Under the pieces are notes generated by a model that was not told the DNA's origin, did not search any database, and worked only from the letters and a program-made list of their open reading frames with translations. A stretch of DNA of 64,000 bases from Oxalobacter vibrioformis (GTDB taxonomy: Bacteria > Pseudomonadota > Gammaproteobacteria > Burkholderiales > Burkholderiaceae_D): contig NZ_CP098242.1 in the NCBI RefSeq assembly GCF_027118995.1, positions 2,542,301 to 2,606,300 of the forward strand, read 5' to 3'. Both the position numbers and the translations under genes were made by a program. Shown here one piece after another: positions 42,441 to 51,576 of the stretch; the first letter of the stretch is position 1, and each line of letters begins with the position of its first letter.

Positions 42441-42529
42441 TGGGATTTTTCGATAAGCCACATGCCCAAGGGCATGTGGGCGTGCTTTCGATCCTGCTGG
42501 GTGAAAAAAGTCAGTTGGAATCCTTTCAT
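42441..42529 (-). pseudogene. DUF190 gene, truncated after about 30 residues
   Basis: Starts 8 bases after the crcB stop with ATG at 42529 and reads MKGFQLTFFTQQDRKHAHMP, then LGMWLIEKS. That is the N-terminus of DUF190, a PII-like family often encoded beside crcB. It then runs out of frame into Sel1 sequence and stops at 42419. The usual remaining 70 or so residues are missing. Confidence 0.85.
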
Positions 42530-42537
42530 GACAAACC

Positions 42538-42924
42538 TCATTTGATTGTTTTTAATAATGTAAGAGAAAGCATCCCGAGCAGTGTCATGAAGAGGCATCC
42601 AAGAACATGCGTCGCGATGACAATGCAGCCCCACATGACTTCCCCCTCTTTCAGCAGGATAGTGACTTCTGCTGAAAAAGTGGAAAAAGTTGTCAGGCTT
42701 CCAAGGAATCCGGTAATGACCAGAAGACGCCATGCCGGACTGAGTTCAGGCAGACTGGCAAAAAAAGTGATGGACACACCAATCAGGAATGATCCGATCA
42801 GATTGGCCGCCAGGGTGCCCGGAGGCATCAGCGGGAAAAAAGCGTTGAGGGCGTTGCCGAGCAGCCAGCGAGACAGCGCACCAAGTGATGCGCCTATACA
42901 GATGGACAGTATGGAGTAATACAT
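42538..42924 (-). CDS. crcB: Fluoride channel CrcB (Fluc)
   Basis: A 128-residue, four-span inner-membrane protein that exports fluoride as a dual-topology dimer. Family motifs are '[14 protein letters not shown]', '[14 protein letters not shown]' and '[16 protein letters not shown]'. The Asn of LAANLIGSF and the Phe/Ser/Thr of the last motif line the pore. A fluoride riboswitch precedes it, and a truncated DUF190 gene follows. Confidence 0.95.
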   Translation of the reverse strand: MYYSILSICIGASLGALSRWLLGNALNAFFPLMPPGTLAANLIGSFLIGVSITFFASLPELSPAWRLLVITGFLGSLTTFSTFSAEVTILLKEGEVMWGCIVIATHVLGCLFMTLLGMLSLTLLKTIK

Positions 42925-42999
42925 TGTTAACTCACTTTCATTTTTACATTGCCGGCTGACGATCCTGAAACTGCAGGTGCCATCCGGGAGGGACAGTCT

Positions 43000-43058
43000 G
43001 CAGGTATCATCAGCTTTCTTTAATGAAAGCGGTTAATGGAGGAATACCATCTCCGTGC
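43000..43058 (-). ncRNA. Fluoride riboswitch (crcB motif)
   Basis: Read on the minus strand the leader shows the crcB-RNA pattern: GGAGATGG...CCTCC (P1/loop), ATTAACCGC, a small hairpin (TTTC ... GAAA) and GCTGATGATACCTGC. It ends about 75 bases before the crcB start. The sequence between the aptamer and the gene has an inverted repeat (CTGCAG ... CTGCAG) that may be the expression platform. Fluoride would turn on crcB. Confidence 0.88.
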
Positions 43059-43146
43059 GGTTATTTTATATCAGCTCACGAATTGTGCGCAATGAATGAC
43101 ACAATGGCTTTCAGCAGGCAATTTAATGCGGCCTGACCCTGAATAT

Positions 43147-43797
43147 TCAGTATGAGGATGTGCTTATCCTCGGGAGATTGAGTTTGAAATGCAGGGCCAG
43201 GATACGCATGGCTGAACAAACGATGATGGCAATCCAGATACTCCAGGCAGGATTGATCATCCCTGTTGAACCCAAGAGCTCGATACAGGCACCGGCAATC
43301 GCCGCTGTCGCATAAATTTCGCGCGAAAAGATATGCGGACTGCTGCCGGAAAGAATATCCCGCAGGCACCCGCCACCTACCCCGGTCACACAGCCCATGA
43401 GAATGGCAAGCAGGAGATTGCCTGTCAGCAGGTAGGTTTTGTTTGCGCCGAATGCGGCAAAAAAGCCCAATCCGATGGCATCAAGATAGAGCGCGGGCAA
43501 TTCAAACCGGTTGATGACTCTCTTGAAAAAGATGCTCACCACAACCGCCAGCAAAATCATGAGCATGTAAAGCGGGTTGGTCAGCCCGGCGGGTGGTGTT
43601 GCGCCAATGCAGAGATCGCGGATAATCCCCCCGCCTACGCCGGTCACGGCGGCGAGCGCAAAGATGCCGAATACGTCAAAGTGCCTGCGTATACCGACAG
43701 CAGCGCCACTCATGGCAAAAATAAAGGTGCCAATCAGGTCTATCGCCAGGAAGACGAATCCCATTTTCGAGGAAATGACCGCCACTATCTGATCCAT
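43147..43797 (-). CDS. TRIC-family cation channel (YadS/UPF0126 type)
   Basis: A 216-residue protein with seven hydrophobic segments and an internal repeat. Each half carries the glycine pattern: 'AAVTGVGGGIIRDLCIGATPP' and 'GCVTGVGGGCLRDILSGSSP'. These are the kinked-helix motifs of prokaryotic TRIC channels. Inner membrane; the ion is presumably K+ or Na+. It lies upstream of the fluoride riboswitch on the same strand but is a separate unit. Confidence 0.9.
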   Translation of the reverse strand: MDQIVAVISSKMGFVFLAIDLIGTFIFAMSGAAVGIRRHFDVFGIFALAAVTGVGGGIIRDLCIGATPPAGLTNPLYMLMILLAVVVSIFFKRVINRFELPALYLDAIGLGFFAAFGANKTYLLTGNLLLAILMGCVTGVGGGCLRDILSGSSPHIFSREIYATAAIAGACIELLGSTGMINPAWSIWIAIIVCSAMRILALHFKLNLPRISTSSY

Positions 43798-43993
43798 TGT
43801 TTGTACCCGGTTTGTAAGGTTTCCAGGACGCTGTCCTGTTTTTCATGTTTTGCCGGTCAAACGGATATAAGCGCCCTTCCCCGGTTTTTGGCAAGTATTA
43901 CATGCCGTTGAACGGCACACAACTTGTAAAGGAGCAGCGCCGGAAAAATCTCAAGGCTGTATGAAAAAATCCGCGGCCAGGCAGATGTCTGCC

Positions 43994-44782
43994 CTACCGT
44001 TTTTTCTTCCATTCGGTTGGACTGGCTCCGGTGAGTTCCCTGAACATGTAGGTAAAGGCCGAGGGGGAAGCATAACCCAGGTTCAGGGCAATAGCGGTAA
44101 CGGGCATGCCGTTTTCCAGCCATTCAATCGAACGGAAAAGACGTACCCTGCGGCGCCACTCCCTCATGGTCATTCCCGTTTCCCTTTCAAAATGACGGGT
44201 GATCGTCCGCGCTGATGCGCCCAGTTCATTCCCCCACTCCTCAACGGTTTTTTCATCACCGGGCTGCTCGTAAATGGCTTCGCATATTTTCAGAAGCAAA
44301 GACGATTGTGGCCAGGGCAGATGAAGGTTCAGCTTTTCAAGACGATGAAACTGGTCAATAACCAGTTCATTGACTCTTTCAATGTAGGCTGTTTCTTCGC
44401 CCCCCAGATCCATGCGTTCCATTTCGATGATCAAGGCCCTCAACAGCGGATTCATGGCATAGACCGTGATTTCGTACGGCATCATGAGTTGCGGCGGATT
44501 TTTGACATACAGCGTGCGCAGTGCCGTATTCATCAGTGCACCGGAAGCATGCCGGGTGCCTTCGGGAATCCAGATGGCCTGCTCGGGCGTGATGATATGG
44601 CGCCGGTTCTGGATATCCACGACCAGTGTGCCCTCGGTGGCATAAGTAAACTGGTTCCAGGGATGCACATGGTAGTCAAAAACCTCGCGTGCCTTGATAT
44701 TTTGTGAACGCAGATATACCGAAAAAGGAAGCCCTTCCATTTCCGGGGTATACAATTTGGTCCAATCTGAAAAATTTTTCAT
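43994..44782 (-). CDS. AraC-family transcriptional regulator
   Basis: From the ATG at 44782 (MKNFSDWTKLYTPEMEGLPF) about 262 residues; in-frame starts at 44827 and 44872 are alternatives. An N-terminal cupin-type sensor domain ('FDYHVHPWNQFTYATEGTLV', 'ITPEQAIWIPEGTRHAS') and a C-terminal double HTH ('ELGASARTITRHFERETGMT', 'AIALNLGYASPSAFTYMFRE'). It is divergent from the EFR1 ferredoxin gene and may control it. Confidence 0.88.
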   Translation of the reverse strand: MKNFSDWTKLYTPEMEGLPFSVYLRSQNIKAREVFDYHVHPWNQFTYATEGTLVVDIQNRRHIITPEQAIWIPEGTRHASGALMNTALRTLYVKNPPQLMMPYEITVYAMNPLLRALIIEMERMDLGGEETAYIERVNELVIDQFHRLEKLNLHLPWPQSSLLLKICEAIYEQPGDEKTVEEWGNELGASARTITRHFERETGMTMREWRRRVRLFRSIEWLENGMPVTAIALNLGYASPSAFTYMFRELTGASPTEWKKKR

Positions 44783-44892
44783 GGTTGCTTTCACAGGGAA
44801 TGGCGTCCCATCGATAGTGCCTGTCATTATATCGAAAGTTTGACTTCTGATGAAACGATACACTGATTTCAACAGGAAAGGAGTCGGTACTC

Positions 44893-45723
44893 ATGGTTAT
44901 TTCAACAGTCTGGGCGATGTATTTCAGTGCGACCGGCGCCACGAAAAAAATCGTGACGCAGATTGCGAACAGCATCAGCCGGCAACTCGGTGTGTCCAGC
45001 CAGGAGTTTGACTTTACCCTTCCTTCCGGCAGAGACCGCAGGCCGGTCTTTTCATCGGATGAACTGGTGGTTTTCGGCACACCGGTTATTGCCGGACGCA
45101 TCCCCAATGTCTTGTTACCGTTCCTTGACACCATGCAGGGCGGTGGCGCGCTGGCCATTCCCGTTTCCGCGTTTGGCAACCGTGCTTATGACGATGCCCT
45201 GATAGAAGCCAGGGATATTCTTGAAAACAAGGGGTTTCATACAGTGGCAGCTGCCGCTTTTGTAGGCGAGCATGCTTTTTCCACCACGCTGGGCGGCGGA
45301 CGGCCCGATGCAGATGACATGGCGCTGGTGGAGGCATTTGCAGCAGGAGCTGCCGCAAAAATCAGGGCGATTGACGTCACAGGGAATCTTTCCCCCATTC
45401 ATCTCAAGGGAATACCTTATCCCTACAGAGGCTACTATCAGCCGAGGGATAGTGAAGGGCATGCAGTGGATCTGAGAAAAGTGAAACCGTTCACCAATCT
45501 CAAACGATGCAGAGACTGCGGAGCATGTGCAAAAGCGTGTCCGATGGGTTCAATAAACCCGGACGATGTCAGCCAGATGACAGGCATTTGCATAAAATGC
45601 TGTGCCTGCATAAAAAAATGTCCGGTCAAGGCGCGCCATTTTGATGATCCGGCTTTTCTGTATCATAAAGAAGAGCTGGAAACAGATTTTACCCGGCGGG
45701 CTGAACCCGAGTGGTTCCTGTAG
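44893..45723 (+). CDS. EFR1-family ferredoxin (flavodoxin + 2[4Fe-4S])
   Basis: A 276-residue cytoplasmic electron carrier. The N-terminal flavodoxin-like domain has an FMN phosphate loop 'FSATGATKKI' and 'VVFGTPVIAGRIPNVLLPFL'. The C-terminal dicluster ferredoxin domain has 'CRDCGACAKACPMGSI' and 'CIKCCACIKKCPVKARHF'. AAAGGAGTCGG precedes the ATG. Such fusions occur mostly in anaerobes and pass electrons between FMN and low-potential clusters; the partner is unknown. Confidence 0.88.
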   Translation: MVISTVWAMYFSATGATKKIVTQIANSISRQLGVSSQEFDFTLPSGRDRRPVFSSDELVVFGTPVIAGRIPNVLLPFLDTMQGGGALAIPVSAFGNRAYDDALIEARDILENKGFHTVAAAAFVGEHAFSTTLGGGRPDADDMALVEAFAAGAAAKIRAIDVTGNLSPIHLKGIPYPYRGYYQPRDSEGHAVDLRKVKPFTNLKRCRDCGACAKACPMGSINPDDVSQMTGICIKCCACIKKCPVKARHFDDPAFLYHKEELETDFTRRAEPEWFL

Positions 45724-45745
45724 CCCCCTTTTAATCTTTTCAGGC

Positions 45746-47375
45746 TTACATTCCCCTGAACTGCGAGCAACTGACAAACACCTTCAGTGACGGTTTGACC
45801 TCTTTCTGCCGGCACCACTTGGCGGAGAGCTTCAAAAGCTCCTTGATATCCCGGCCCGATATGCCGTCAAACTGCCTGACCAGATCGTTAATCAGCTTGT
45901 CCGACAGTTTTACGTCAAACTGCTCTGCCAGCACTTTCCATATGCGCCTGGCTGCTTCCGGCACCGGCGGCTCATACACGATAGTGGCAATGCAGCGTGA
46001 GGATATGGCATCATCCACATCATTGACCCGGTTTGTCGTCAAAAACAGCAGGCCGTGGAAGTATTCCAGGGTGCGTAAAAAAGACGCTACTACGGCATTG
46101 TGGTCAATGTCATGTCCCCGCTGGCGGATATAGACATCCGCTTCGTCAATCAGCATGACGGCGCCCCAGCGCTGTGCCTGCCCTTTTGAGTATCTTGTCG
46201 AGATTCACTTCAACTTCGTCAGACATGACACCCAGTTGCCCGGAATGCACGCGGTAAAGCGGCCGCTCGGCGATTTCCGCATATACCTCGGCTGTCAGCG
46301 TCTTCCCCAGCCCCGGTGCGCCCTTGCAAAGAATCGTGGTTCCGCCCGATTTGCCGGGAATAATATCCTCCATCAGCACATCCATGTCCTGCGTGAGGAT
46401 ATCGACAAGATCCCGGTGAGAGTCAGGCAGAATCAGCTTGTCACGCAGGTTGGGGTTATAGACGTACTCGGTCAGGTTGTTTACATGGATCCACATATTG
46501 GTATGGGCTTCCAGGTTGAAGCAGAAAATCTTGGGATGAATGGGAATTTCCGAGTACAGCTTGCCAAACTGGCCCCATAGCGGTGAATCAAGCTGCGTGA
46601 AAAACTTGCGCTGCATGATGCCTTCATCATTGACCACCTTGGCAGGCCCTTCAAAGGTCACCCATTCACTATTCCTGTTCCCCTTGTCAAAATCCACCTC
46701 AATACCGCCGCGTGTCGCAACAAATTGCGCATTATGCATCACGAAATAATCGGAAAATTTGGCAAGCGATGCCCGGTATTGTTCCTTGAGGTCCTGGGTT
46801 TCCTTGACATACCCCTTTGCAGCAAGAATATCGGCTATCCGCTTTGGCATCAGGTCATCGGCAAAAAAGTAAAGGAAACGGCTGACCGGCCGCTGCGTAT
46901 AGTCAACACTCAGCTGCGGGCTGTTGGCGATAAGCTGCACCGCCACGTTCGGTGGTGCTGAGCGTCCCTCCTGGAGATATATATTATTGACCAGCCAGGG
47001 CATCTGCTCACCCTTCCCGCCAATGCTGTAAACCCAGCCGTCAATCGTGTCATGCAGAAGATAGCGGCTTAGCCCCTGCACAAACATCTTGAGTGTGCTG
47101 ATTTCGATATTTGACGGATCTTTTTCCGCCTGGCGCATACTAATGATCGTATTGGCGGCAGTGGAATGGCCCTCTTCTGCCAGCCTTTTGTAAAGCCAGT
47201 CTTTCTGGGGCTCATCAAGCTGATTGAAATAGATCGTGATCTCATTATCGTCACGTTGCAGAAGATAGGCTGGCAGATTCTGTGCCCATGCTATGTCCGG
47301 ATAATTTGATCTGGCTTCCCTGGCCAGTGCAGTGGAAATGGTGATAGAAATTCCCTGGTATTGTTCGTTTCCCAT
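45746..47375 (-). pseudogene. AAA+ ATPase gene, frameshifted between Walker A and Walker B
   Basis: The first frame begins at the ATG at 47375 (MGNEQYQGISITISTALARE) and holds an N-terminal domain of about 270 residues. Walker A 'CKGAPGLGKTLTAEVYAEIA' follows; the frame fails after LDKILKRAG. The second frame carries 'QRWGAVMLIDEADVYIRQRG' (Walker B), 'LFLTTNRVNDVDDAISSRC' (sensor 1, Arg finger) and the C-terminal lid to 45746. Deleting one base of the four-T run at 46184-46187 joins them as '...LKGQAQRWGAVMLIDEAD...'. Repaired length is about 543 residues. The N-terminal domain is one I do not recognise; a remodelling ATPase is likely. Confidence 0.8.
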
Positions 47376-47755
47376 ATGCTGTGCTCCGGTGATGGCAATT
47401 CCTGTTTTGTCCCCTGGGCACCGGTACTGATTGAAAGCCTGGAAAAGGCTATGAACCTTGTTCATCCGCAAAGGTGGCACGCGTCTGTTGACGCTCGTAA
47501 TCCGGGGCAGACTGCTTTACTTATAGCATATTTCCCGGCTGTCTGTCCCCGAAGAATGGACATCTGAAACCATGTAACCCCCTGTTTTTTCACATCATCT
47601 GGCAGGCATGCCGGATAACGGTGAAAACCATAATCCCGCCATTGATCAAACGCCTGCCGATGCTTTGACATGGCGCAAACAGCAGGAGACAAAAAGGAAT
47701 CTTTCACGGAAATGCCGCTCCAACAAGAGCACACAAACCATCAAGGAGATAAACC
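47376..47755. other. Intergenic region, nothing recognised
   Basis: Open frames here are shadows or lack ribosome binding sites. The right end holds the promoter and AAGGAG of the small gene at 47756. Confidence 0.4.
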
Positions 47756-47947
47756 ATGGGTAACATTAACGATGCCAACAAAAAAAGCCAGCAGAACGCC
47801 GGTGCCCAAAACGCGAAAGACAGCCTGAACCAGTCGGAAAGACTGCGTGAATTCCAGGAGTCGGAGAAGGAAAAAGCCGCTACCCAGGGCAAGCCACAGA
47901 CAAACGAAAGACAGGGCGACAGCTGCGAAGGCTTTGACTGCATGTAA
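47756..47947 (+). CDS. Small hydrophilic protein
   Basis: A 63-residue, Gln/Asn/Lys/Glu-rich protein (MGNINDANKKSQQNAGAQNA ... GDSCEGFDCM), with an ideal AAGGAG eight bases before the ATG and its own terminator. The composition suggests an unstructured stress-type or hydrophilin-like protein; two Cys are near the C-terminus. Family unknown. Confidence 0.7.
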   Translation: MGNINDANKKSQQNAGAQNAKDSLNQSERLREFQESEKEKAATQGKPQTNERQGDSCEGFDCM

Positions 47948-47968
47948 TCGTTACAGAAGCAAAGCGTA

Positions 47969-47995
47969 AAAAGCCAGGGAAAATCCCTGGCTTTT
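47969..47995. terminator. Bidirectional terminator
   Basis: A 12-bp stem (AAAAGCCAGGGA / TCCCTGGCTTTT) with an AAA loop and A/T runs on both sides. It serves the small + strand gene and the minus-strand phosphotransferase gene. Confidence 0.9.
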
Positions 47996-48028
47996 TTCTG
48001 TTCTGCTATGGGCCTTCTTTTATGCGGA

Positions 48029-48778
48029 TTATCCGTATTCCACTACATTCGTCCAGCGCACCAGAAATTCCCGTTCAACAGGCTGGCCCTTCACAAGGTG
48101 GCTCGCCGCGACAACAGGTAGCCACTTCTGCACATAATCGGGGCTGCAGCCGGTTTTGTTACAGAACATAGTGAAATATTTTTCCGCCTGCTCATCGTGG
48201 CCAGCCAGCCTGAACAGCAGATAGGTTCTGGCGGCATCAGCGCTGGCATTGCCCTGCGTGGCATGTGACCAGTCAGTCACATAAAATTCACCGGAATCAG
48301 TGATGATGACATTGGTCGGATTCATGTCGCCATGGCACAGCTTGAAATTTTTCGGCAGGCTGCCCAGCCTGGCGTGGAGCTCAAATTGTGTCGCCTGGTT
48401 CAGGCCCGATAGCCCGATCCGCTCATACATTTTGTCTGTCAGGTGACGCAGCTTCATTGACGCATACTCATGCATGGCGACCTGGACTTCCACCATGCGT
48501 TCCAGGAAGGCATCGGCCCTTGCCGGGTCTTCCTCCATAAGCTGGGCGAGTGTCTTTCCTTCAATGAATTTCGTCACGATAGCCCATTGGCCGTCAATTT
48601 TCCTGACAGCCTCCAGCGGCGGAACCGGAAAGCCGGTTTCTTCCACCATGGCATGGTTGTGCGCTTCATTGAAAATATCTGCCGCCGAATACCCCTTTTC
48701 AAACAGCTTGATCGCAACATCCCCTTCCCGGTAGATGACCTTGTTGGGGCGGGTGGCAATAATCGATTCAGGTTTCAT
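48029..48778 (-). CDS. APH-type phosphotransferase
   Basis: The start at 48778 (MKPESIIATRPNKVIYREGD) overlaps the adhE stop as ATGA; about 249 residues. Kinase-like fold: an ATP-lysine strand 'DVAIKLFEKGYSAADIFNEA', 'KFIEGKTLAQLME', and the catalytic loop 'LCHGDMNPTNVIITDSGEFY' with 'VTDWSHATQG' as the metal motif. Members phosphorylate small alcohols such as aminoglycosides, choline, homoserine or sugar amines. Translational coupling to adhE is unusual; the substrate is unknown. Confidence 0.8.
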   Translation of the reverse strand: MKPESIIATRPNKVIYREGDVAIKLFEKGYSAADIFNEAHNHAMVEETGFPVPPLEAVRKIDGQWAIVTKFIEGKTLAQLMEEDPARADAFLERMVEVQVAMHEYASMKLRHLTDKMYERIGLSGLNQATQFELHARLGSLPKNFKLCHGDMNPTNVIITDSGEFYVTDWSHATQGNASADAARTYLLFRLAGHDEQAEKYFTMFCNKTGCSPDYVQKWLPVVAASHLVKGQPVEREFLVRWTNVVEYG

Positions 48779-51390
48779 GATTTTTCTCCCCTGCCGTAAT
48801 AAGCATTCAGATACATCTGCCGGATCTCGGCAAGTAGCGGATAACGCGGGTTGGCTCCCGTGCACTGGTCGTCAAACGCCTGCTCGGTCATTTCATCCAG
48901 CCGGGCAAGGAAATCCGCTTCCTCCACACCGTACTCCCGGATGGTTTTCGGGATACCGACCCGATCCTTCAATGCCTCAACCGCCGTGACAAGGCACTCG
49001 AATTTCTCCTCATGGTTCTGTCCATCCAGGCCCAGCGCATCGGCAATCTCGGCATAGCGCGCAAGCGTGTTCGGATAGCCATACTGCGAGAAAGTGCCCA
49101 TCCGCAGCGGGGTTTCAGACGCATTGAATCGCATTACCTCGCCTATCAGCAAGGCATTGGCCACCCCGTGCGGCAGATGGAAAAGTGCGCCCAGCTTGTG
49201 CGCCATCGAATGACATACCCCCAAAAAGGCATTGGCAAAGGCCATGCCAGCCATCGTTGCTGCATTGGCGGTCTTTTCACGGGCCAGCGGATCATTGGGG
49301 CCATTGTCATAGGCTTGCGGGAGATAATTGAAGAGTATTTTCAATGCCCCAATGGCAAGGCTGTCCGTGTAATCCGTGGCCAGCATGGAAGCATAGGCTT
49401 CCAGCGCATGGGTTACCGCATCCATGCCGGATGCGGCGGTCAGTCCCTCTGGCGCATTCATCATCAGATCGGTGTCGATAATCGCCATGTGCGGCATCAG
49501 CTCATAGTCTGCCAGCGGATACTTGATACCGGTGCTTTCATCGGTAATCACGGCAAAAGGCGTGACTTCCGATCCGGTGCCGGCGGTTGTGGGCACGGCG
49601 ATAAAGTAAGCCTTTTCGCCCATCTTCGGGAAAGCATAAATGCGCTTGCGGATATCGATAAACCGCATGGCCATATCCTGGAAATCAACATCCGGATGCT
49701 CGTACAGCACCCACATGATCTTTGCCGCATCCATGGGAGAGCCGCCGCCCAGCGCAATGATGCAGTCGGGCTGGAAAGCGGCCATCTGCCGGGCGCCCTC
49801 TCTCGCACAGGCAAGCGTCGGATCAGGCTCCACATTAAAAAAGGTGGTGTGCGTGATGCCCATTTCATCAAGCTTGGCGGTAACACTGCGGGTATAGCCA
49901 TTTTCGTACAGGAAGTGGTCTGTCACGATGAAGACTTTTTTCTTGCCAAGCACGCTCTTTAATTCATCAAGCGCCACCGGCAGACAGCCCCTCTTGACAT
50001 AAATCTTTTGCGGCGTGCGGAACCAGAGCATGTTCTCTCTCCTTTCAGCGACAGTTTTGATATTGAGCAGGTGAGAAACACCGACATTTTCACTGGTCGA
50101 ATTGTTGCCCCATGACCCACAGCCCAGTGTCAGGGAAGGCGCCAGCCTGAAGTTGTACAGGTCGCCGATACCGCCGTGGCTGGAAGGCGAATTAACGAGG
50201 ATACGGGACGTTTTCATCCGCTGCGTAAAGCGTTCTATCCTGTCCTTGGCCGCCAGCGGGTTGGCAAAAATGGATGAAGTATGCCCAAGGCCGCCATCCT
50301 CAATCAGTCGTTCTGCCTTGTCCAGCGCCTCATCAAAAGTGGCAGCCCGGTACATGGCCAGCACGGGCGAAAGCTTTTCATGGGCGAATTCTTCAGACAG
50401 ATGGGTGTTTTCCACTTCGCCGACCAGGATCTTTGCCGTTTCCGGTACGCTGATACCGGCAAGCGCCGCTATCTCAGGAGCAGACTGCCCGACCACCTGC
50501 GAATTCAGACCACCATTGATAATGATTGTCTTGCGAACCTTTTCCAGTTCGTCAGGGTTGAGCAAATGGCAGCCGCGTTCGGCAAATTCCTTTTTGACGG
50601 CATCATAGACGGCATCCATCACGATGACCGACTGTTCCGAAGCGCAAATAACGCCATTATCAAAGATTTTCGAGTGGATCACCGAATTAACGGCCAGCCG
50701 GATGTCCGCGCTGTCATCAATCACAGCCGGGACATTGCCCGCCCCCACCCCGATGGCCGGTGTGCCGGATGAATAGGCGGATTTGACCATGCCGGGTCCG
50801 CCGGTGGCCAGAATCGTATCAGCCTGGCTCATCACCATATTGGTCAATTCCAGTGTCGGAAAATCAACCCAGCCGACAATACCGGCCGGCGCACCGGCCT
50901 TTACCGCCGCTTCCAGCACGATTTTTGCGGCGGCTATCGTGCAATCCTTCGCACGCGGATGCGGGCAGATGATGATGCCATTGCGCGTTTTCAGGGATAT
51001 CAACGCCTTGAATATGGCCGTTGACGTCGGGTTGGTGGTGGGAATGACGGCTGCCACGATCCCCAGCGGTTCAGCGTATTTCCTGATACCGTATGCGGTA
51101 TCTTCCTCGATCAGCCCGCAGGTTTTCGTGTCTTTATAGGCGTTGTAGATAAATTCGCTGGCGAAGTGATTCTTGATTACCTTGTCTTCAAATGTGCCCA
51201 TCCCCGTTTCTTCCACTGCCATTTTGGCAAGCGGTATGCGCGCGGCAGACGCGGCAGATGCAGCGGCGAGAAAAATCCGGTCTGTCTCTTCCTGCGAATA
51301 GATTGCAAAAAGCTTCTGTGCTGCTCTTGTTCGTTCAAATAACGCCCGCAAACTGCTGGTGTCATTCACGGTTTCATATGGCGTCGGCAT
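48775..51390 (-). CDS. adhE: Bifunctional acetaldehyde-CoA/alcohol dehydrogenase
   Basis: The 871-residue fermentative enzyme that reduces acetyl-CoA to ethanol in two NADH steps and forms spirosomes. The N-terminal aldehyde dehydrogenase half has catalytic Cys in 'NGVICASEQSVIVMD'. A linker follows near residue 440, and the C-terminal iron-dependent alcohol dehydrogenase half has 'ALGGGSPMDAAKIMW' and 'SGMDAVTHALEAYAS'. The iron His residues lie in 'CHSMAHKLGALFHLPHG'. GGAGG precedes the ATG. It implies an anaerobic life style. Confidence 0.96.
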   Translation of the reverse strand: MPTPYETVNDTSSLRALFERTRAAQKLFAIYSQEETDRIFLAAASAASAARIPLAKMAVEETGMGTFEDKVIKNHFASEFIYNAYKDTKTCGLIEEDTAYGIRKYAEPLGIVAAVIPTTNPTSTAIFKALISLKTRNGIIICPHPRAKDCTIAAAKIVLEAAVKAGAPAGIVGWVDFPTLELTNMVMSQADTILATGGPGMVKSAYSSGTPAIGVGAGNVPAVIDDSADIRLAVNSVIHSKIFDNGVICASEQSVIVMDAVYDAVKKEFAERGCHLLNPDELEKVRKTIIINGGLNSQVVGQSAPEIAALAGISVPETAKILVGEVENTHLSEEFAHEKLSPVLAMYRAATFDEALDKAERLIEDGGLGHTSSIFANPLAAKDRIERFTQRMKTSRILVNSPSSHGGIGDLYNFRLAPSLTLGCGSWGNNSTSENVGVSHLLNIKTVAERRENMLWFRTPQKIYVKRGCLPVALDELKSVLGKKKVFIVTDHFLYENGYTRSVTAKLDEMGITHTTFFNVEPDPTLACAREGARQMAAFQPDCIIALGGGSPMDAAKIMWVLYEHPDVDFQDMAMRFIDIRKRIYAFPKMGEKAYFIAVPTTAGTGSEVTPFAVITDESTGIKYPLADYELMPHMAIIDTDLMMNAPEGLTAASGMDAVTHALEAYASMLATDYTDSLAIGALKILFNYLPQAYDNGPNDPLAREKTANAATMAGMAFANAFLGVCHSMAHKLGALFHLPHGVANALLIGEVMRFNASETPLRMGTFSQYGYPNTLARYAEIADALGLDGQNHEEKFECLVTAVEALKDRVGIPKTIREYGVEEADFLARLDEMTEQAFDDQCTGANPRYPLLAEIRQMYLNAYYGRGEKS

Positions 51391-51576
51391 AGGGGTCCTC
51401 CTTCACCCGACGTGCCGGCATCAGAGGATAATTCCCATGGCGACACTGATTCTGTAACAGATTCAACAAGTTGTTTCCACTGTCATTTTACCTTTCCTTT
51501 CCGCTTTCATCCTATGCAAAAATGCAAAACAGATTTCCACTCCAGTAAAATAACGTCTTAACCATCAGGAGTTGTC

